The position numbers and the translations under genes were made by a program. From Anagrus nilaparvatae (lineage: Eukaryota; Arthropoda; Insecta; Hymenoptera; Mymaridae), in the NCBI GenBank assembly GCA_022575985.1, contig JAKSXM010000107.1:2108001-2172000 (forward strand): a stretch of DNA of 64,000 nt. Reading direction: 5' to 3'. Under the pieces are notes generated by a model. It had not been told where the DNA came from. It was given only the letters and a program-made list of their open reading frames with translations, and searched no databases. Shown in pieces: positions 59,641-64,000 of the stretch. Position 1 is the stretch's first letter. Each line of letters opens with the position of its first letter.

Positions 59641-60275
59641 AAATCATATTAAAAATGCATATGAGCTGTCCTAAATATGAAAAAATAAAAAATTCAAAAA
59701 ATTAGACTCTAAGTCGTTTTTTTGATATTTCTCTTTAATGAATGAAAGAAGTTACAAAAAAAAAAAAAAGTGGCATTAGAAAAGTGTTTAATAAATACAA
59801 AGAAACTTGATTTTTACATTTTGATACAATCCATTCCGAGATCTGAAGTGATGAAAATGTCCACTTTTTGATTTTTTTAATTATGAAGTTCTTAGCTTCA
59901 AACAGTTGTAACTCTGAACCGTGAGCTCAAATTTAAAAAAAAAATAAAAAAACGTTAAATTGATAGCATTTTTTCCAAGGAATAATTTGCACTAAACCTC
60001 GTCTCAAAAAACCTCTTAGATCCTGAGAAAAATTAGTTTTAGTGAAAAAAAATGAAATTATTTTGCGTTTTCGACCACTAACTTCTGATATTGATTTCTC
60101 GAAATCATTTAAATCTTTTTTAAAAATTAAAAAAAGGTCTGGAGATATTTCTTTAAAGATTACTTTAAAATCACTTTCATGTATTTTTGTCCGTACAATT
60201 CATCATACATGCGTGTCCAATAAAATCAAAAATAGTCAATTTTTTTAATTATTTCATTTTAATATATATAAGATA
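59641..60275. other. AT-rich spacer
   Basis: The 68-residue frame at 60042-60248 has an ATG but resembles nothing and looks fortuitous. No other feature. Confidence 0.5.
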
Positions 60276-60435
60276 TTTATTTCTTCAGCGAGTGATATAA
60301 TCGATATTTTTTTTTTTTTAATGTTTTTAAATTTTCTTGAATATCCCTAGATAATGTGAAAATTTTTTTTTTTTTTTCGTAAACATCGAAATTTTTTATA
60401 TAAAATTTAAAAAAATGCTATTTTTTATGTGGAGT
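60276..60435 (+). repeat. 160-bp direct repeat, copy 2
   Basis: This is the partner of 56137-56296 with small differences (for example ATATCCCTAG versus ATATTCCTAG). It is the start of a longer repeat that continues to about 60800. Confidence 0.8.
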
Positions 60436-60800
60436 TAGTTTTTTCTCTATTATTTTTTATCGTGTGTACCAAATGGGTTAGAAATTTAATCAGTTCGTCT
60501 TTGTCTCATTTGAGATCATCTGTGAAATTTTGAAGTCAATAGGCAATATTGTTTAAGAGTTATCGTTTAGAAAAATTTTAAAAAATGTAATTTTTTGATT
60601 AGCGTTCAGTCTTTTCGGTATTATTCCGAAACGTGCATACCCAATGAGCCACAAATTTAATCAGATCCTCTTTGTCTCAATTGAGGTCATCTGTGAAATT
60701 TTGAAGTCAATTGGCAATGTCGTTAAAGAGTTATTGTGGTTACAAACTCGACATTATTTCGAGGGAATAGACTGAGCGAAGCTCAGAGCGAAGCTATAAT
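60436..60800 (+). repeat. Dispersed repeat with an internal 165-bp duplication
   Basis: GTGAAATTTTGAAGTCAAT with its surroundings occurs at about 60521 and 60687. The block ends with GAATAGACTGAGCGAAGCTC, and ACTGAGCGAAGCT also occurs near 49053. It is probably part of a transposon family; no coding content. Confidence 0.65.
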
Positions 60801-60989
60801 TAAATCTAAAATTATAATTTATTTATTTAAAATTTCTCTCTTTTCCTTATAAACAAAATTTCAAGGTAAGCCTTTTGTATTATTATTCTCCCGTCGTTAA
60901 AAGCCGCTCACAATTAAAAAAAAATACAGTTTAAAAATTGAAGGTTTTTTTAGTTTCAGAAAAACGTACAACAGTATTAAAATATTCTG
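60801..60989. other. AT-rich spacer
   Basis: Nothing recognised. Confidence 0.4.
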
Positions 60990-61190
60990 AAATGTTATAT
61001 AATGACCAAAAACATGCAAATAAGTACAAAACTATTTATAGAGCCGGCAAATTGTCACATTTTTTCACATTATCGATGCACGTTTTTGTACTTTTTTGCT
61101 CATTTTTGAATAATTTTACCATACTTTTACACATTTATTATACACTTTTACATTACTTTAGTACAATTAGGTCACAGTAGATTTTTCCAC
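60990..61190 (+). repeat. Dispersed repeat, copy 2
   Basis: This is the plus-strand partner of 43418-43625. Shared text includes TTTATAGAGCCGGCAAATTG and TAATTTTACCAT. Confidence 0.75.
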
Positions 61191-62130
61191 AAGTGTTTTA
61201 TTGAATTTAATAAAAAAATATTATATGCTGTGTTCAAGTAAAAAATAAAAGAAGCCATAGTATAGTAAACTGGTGAACGTAATTGAAAAATGTTATTATA
61301 AAAATAATCTTAAATTATAAATTTTTTTTTATTTATACGCGTTTCAGATCTTTAACAAGGTACATATTGTTTCAAAAAAATGAATGTTCATTAATAATTA
61401 AGAAAAAATCATAATAAATTAATTTTAAAAGAAAAAAAAAATCTTTAGGGTTATGGTTGGAAATATTCGCGTATATATCCTTTGTTAGCTGGCTGTAGGC
61501 AGGTTACTTTTAACAATACTCAGCCTGCTACCACAGGCCTCGATATGCGTGTGTTCTCTTTTTAGGGAAGTATTCTTAAATCCGCGCAGCTACAAAAAAA
61601 TTTGATTATCGTTTTTAAAAAACCTCACTTGAATTTATGAAATTAAAAAAAAACTTTTCTGAAAGAATTCCTTTTTTAAATTGCAGAGAAGGGTCAAAAT
61701 GAGGATGTTAAATCCCTTAAATTTTTATTTTAGACATAAGATTCAAATTCTAATCCAAAATATGAATCGCAAATTATTTTGACCTTTCAAAAAACCAATT
61801 TTCTATTTATACCGAAAAATTTCAATTTTTTTCAAAATAACGTTAAAGAAAGTGGATTTAGCTCTTGCGCGACCTTTAAAAATTAAATTTTCTCTATAAA
61901 AATTCAGCTGCCTTACTTCTTTCAAACGAGAAAAACTTTTTTTCGATTACCTAGCTAAAAATTCGAAGAATTTAATAAGAATTATTTTTTATAAATCAAT
62001 AATTTTTCTTATAAATCAATAAGTTTTAAATAATAAGAAGGAGACGGTATTTTTAAAATTGTATGAAAACTTCTATTCTGCAAATGTGTAAGTATAATTT
62101 AAACGATACTCGCAGTGATTGTTTTAAAAG
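61191..62130. other. Intergenic DNA, no gene recognised
   Basis: A less AT-rich block at about 61480-61600 (GTTAGCTGGCTGTAGGCAGG, CTGCTACCACAGGCCTCG) contains a small inverted pair around CAGCCTGC. The rest is AT-rich. No feature could be assigned. Confidence 0.45.
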
Positions 62131-62558
62131 GCAAAAATAGCAGCTGATAAAATGATAAATACCACAGGAAAAGAATTTCCTCCACTAGAAGTCGGCGATA
62201 ATGTTACAATTCATGTAACAACTGTAGATCGAAGACCCTTGGACCTACAGAATATTTGCGGTATAATATTTAAAATTGAGATCACATTTATCAGATTGGT
62301 GCAAAAGATGGGATAATAATAGGCTAGTTCCCACGAACAGAATTTCAAAATTTATTTCCATTGTATATGTACCTAGAGGAAGTATCCTTGAGTGAAGCTG
62401 CAGCCAAGCAATCGCTTACGGGTGGTCAAGGTTATAAAAAATGCAATTGTAAAGCTTCTGCAAAACAATGTTCAACAAGTAGGTGTAATTGCTATAAATC
62501 TGGGGTTTTATGTAGTTCTAGGTGCCATTTCCTTGTACAAATAAATAAAAAGTTCTAA
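62131..62558 (+). pseudogene. KRAB-A-domain-protein-2-like C-terminus (integrase-derived), broken
   Basis: Two frames give the C-terminal part of the integrase-derived proteins often annotated in insects as KRAB-A domain-containing protein 2-like, which descend from a DDE integrase. The first frame reads KEFPPLEVGDNVTIHVTTVD and NICGIIFKIE. A frameshift follows at about 62277, then DHIYQIGAKDGIIIG, a TAG stop, and FPRTEFQNLF. Then come EEVSLSEAAAKQSLTGGQGY and the cysteine-rich tail KKCNCKASAKQCSTSRCNCY, ending at 62558. The CxC-rich tail probably binds zinc. The catalytic integrase domain is not present upstream. It is a decayed fragment of a transposon or of a domesticated copy. Confidence 0.72.
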
Positions 62559-63060
62559 TAATTATTGATGTAATAAAAAAAGTTAATGTAAATGTACACG
62601 AAATTAATAAATAACATATTTATTTTATATTTGGCGCGCTTGTGAATTTTTACTATATTAAACTAGAAAAAAATAGTATATTATGGTCCTAGGCCAGGAA
62701 AATAAATAATGGCCCAAATCGCACGTAAATTACCTTCCGAGGCGAAGCCGAGGATGGTAAACTGCGATTTGGGTCATTCTTTGTTTATGGCCGAGGATTG
62801 TACAAAATTTTTCTGTGACTGTGGCGAGAAAATACGTTTTAGCCGGACGCGCAGCGGCCGGGAAATACGTACTTTCGGGCCGCAGTACAAATGAAAATTT
62901 AATTTTTTTAATAATACGGCGCTTCGTCAGTATTATAGGCTAAAACACGTATAATAGGCTATAATACTAAAAATTTTAGTATAATAGGCAAGATGTGAAT
63001 TTAAAGGCTTAATTTTTCTAAAATACGGATAATAGCCTATTATACTAAAATGTCTATTGT
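62559..63060. other. Region with a long hairpin and palindromic AT words
   Basis: It begins with AATAAATAA-type sequence and then the GC-rich hairpin listed separately. A 61-residue frame (62709-62894, MAQIARKLPSEAKPRMVNCD) has two CxC-like pairs but starts inside the hairpin and resembles nothing I know. About 62935-63060 repeats ATAATAGGCTATAATACTAA-like words in both orientations. Confidence 0.45.
62711..62777. repeat. 67-bp GC-rich hairpin
   Basis: Outer arms GGCCCAAATCGCA and TGCGATTTGGGTC, inner arms TTACCTTCCGAGG and CGAGGATGGTAA, with GCGAAGC at the tip. The structure is an imperfect inverted repeat spanning about 67 bases. Confidence 0.8.
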
Positions 63061-64000
63061 ACTGCGATATATATATAGGATACGATTAGTCCTAAACTTT
63101 TATAATTTTCAAAAAATTATTGTAACTTTTGACAGATCAAGCCGATCGCCTTGAAAATTTAGGTGCATACGTAAAAAATATACCTGAATCGAATGAAATT
63201 CTTTTTGATAAAAAAATTTTTCCTCAGTTTTCAATTTTTTAGGTTTTTTTTAAAAATTTGATAAAAATTTTATCCTTGGAAATCCAATTTTTTCCACATA
63301 AAAAATTTTTGTCGTTATTAATCAAAACGAAATCTTGCCTATGTCTTGACCGGTAATTTTTGCCATCTTTTTCCGTAAACCCCGCGTCTCTAATTTTTAT
63401 CGCGTTCTAGTTTATCCATTTCGGACAAACAAACAAACATACAAAATTAAAGATTTATATATGGGTGTATCCATTACTTTTCATACAAAAGTGGGCGCAC
63501 GCATGTCACCGATTGGGCTCAAATTTTTAGATTATGTTTGGGGTTATAAAAAACTCACCTAGCCAAATTTTTAGCCCTCTAGAACAATATGGGGCCAAGT
63601 TATGACCTCCAAAAGGTCCAAAAAATGACCTATTTTAGCCTATTTTCAAAATTTCGCCATTCCCTTATTTTTCAGTCAAATTACTTCCGGTTGGTTGCAT
63701 TTTTTTGGTATAAGCTTCAGAATTTACCAAAAAAATTTATAGACACTTTTATCTCGTAGATTTTATTTGGCGATAAAAAATGTTAGATGACTGAAACGAA
63801 AAAATTTATAACCGGTTTGTGTAACTACACAACCAACGAGCATGGAACATGTTCATTTATAACATTGATAATAAAGTATTTATTGTGTTCATAATATAAA
63901 TATTTATATGCAAATATTTATATTTAGATTTTTATTATAGAAATCATGCTGCTTAGACATCAAAATGAACTAAATTAATTAAATTTTCAAATTATTATAG
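63061..64000. other. Non-coding repeat-like DNA at the window end
   Basis: No gene. About 63807-63860 (TTATAACCGGTTTGTGTAAC, GGAACATGTTCA) matches the start of the satellite insert at 42506, so a member of the same dispersed family ends here. The sequence before it (for example GGGCGCACGCATGTCACCGA) probably belongs to that family too. Confidence 0.5.

Overview
The window is very AT-rich eukaryotic DNA, almost certainly from an insect. The evidence is short (about 35-130 bp) GT-AG introns, remnants of animal genes (ADAMTS-like/thrombospondin repeats, EDC4, the Brahma-complex actin Bap55, RTEL1) and a typical insect transposon mix (copia, gypsy, R1-clade LINE, Penelope, Helitron). Base composition and repeat style fit a hymenopteran such as a parasitoid wasp, but that is inference. 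Nothing looks bacterial.

Layout. At 1.85-5.2 kb lie minus-strand, intron-bearing but broken fragments of an ADAMTS-like gene and of EDC4. A foldback element occupies 5.94-7.77 kb. A complete copia-type LTR element fills 8.51-17.65 kb on the minus strand: 276-bp LTRs with one mismatch, a 5-bp TATAC duplication, a copia-like primer site and polypurine tract, but an 8.6-kb interior with no recognisable gene. A broken Bap55 gene and a convergent broken RTEL1 fragment follow at 18.9-21.1 kb. At 22.2-27.7 kb is a very large palindrome built of tandem units.

The best candidate for a living gene is at 28.16-30.47 kb on the plus strand. Eleven exons in consistent phase encode about 475 residues of a lysine-rich protein with an SV40-like nuclear signal and a Pro/Gln-rich tail; I do not recognise the family. 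Next comes a gypsy-type LTR element on the minus strand (31.26-38.34 kb, CTAT duplication) that keeps a frameshifted gag-like gene but no pol. At 38.7-43.1 kb a 175-bp dimeric satellite is interrupted by a 5'-truncated Penelope-like element with a GIY-YIG domain and a hammerhead-like motif. Further tandem arrays, C-rich minisatellites and a solo LTR (46.98-47.80 kb) follow.

The 49.7-51.4 kb block is strikingly GC-rich relative to its surroundings and is a 5'-truncated, frameshifted R1-clade LINE with three hairpins in its 3' UTR. An intact FP/ORF1-like ORF (52.06-52.84 kb, minus) is followed by a decayed Helitron Rep-helicase (53.2-56.0 kb, minus) carrying a nested LINE fragment. The rest is a 280-bp tandem array invaded by a 1,030-bp TA-flanked foldback element, dispersed repeats, and a broken KRAB-A-2-like integrase-derived tail at 62.1-62.6 kb.

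Overall this is repeat-dominated DNA where gene duplicates decay among transposons. No set of genes forms a pathway or operon. The coordinates of introns, repeat ends and pseudogene limits were worked out by eye.
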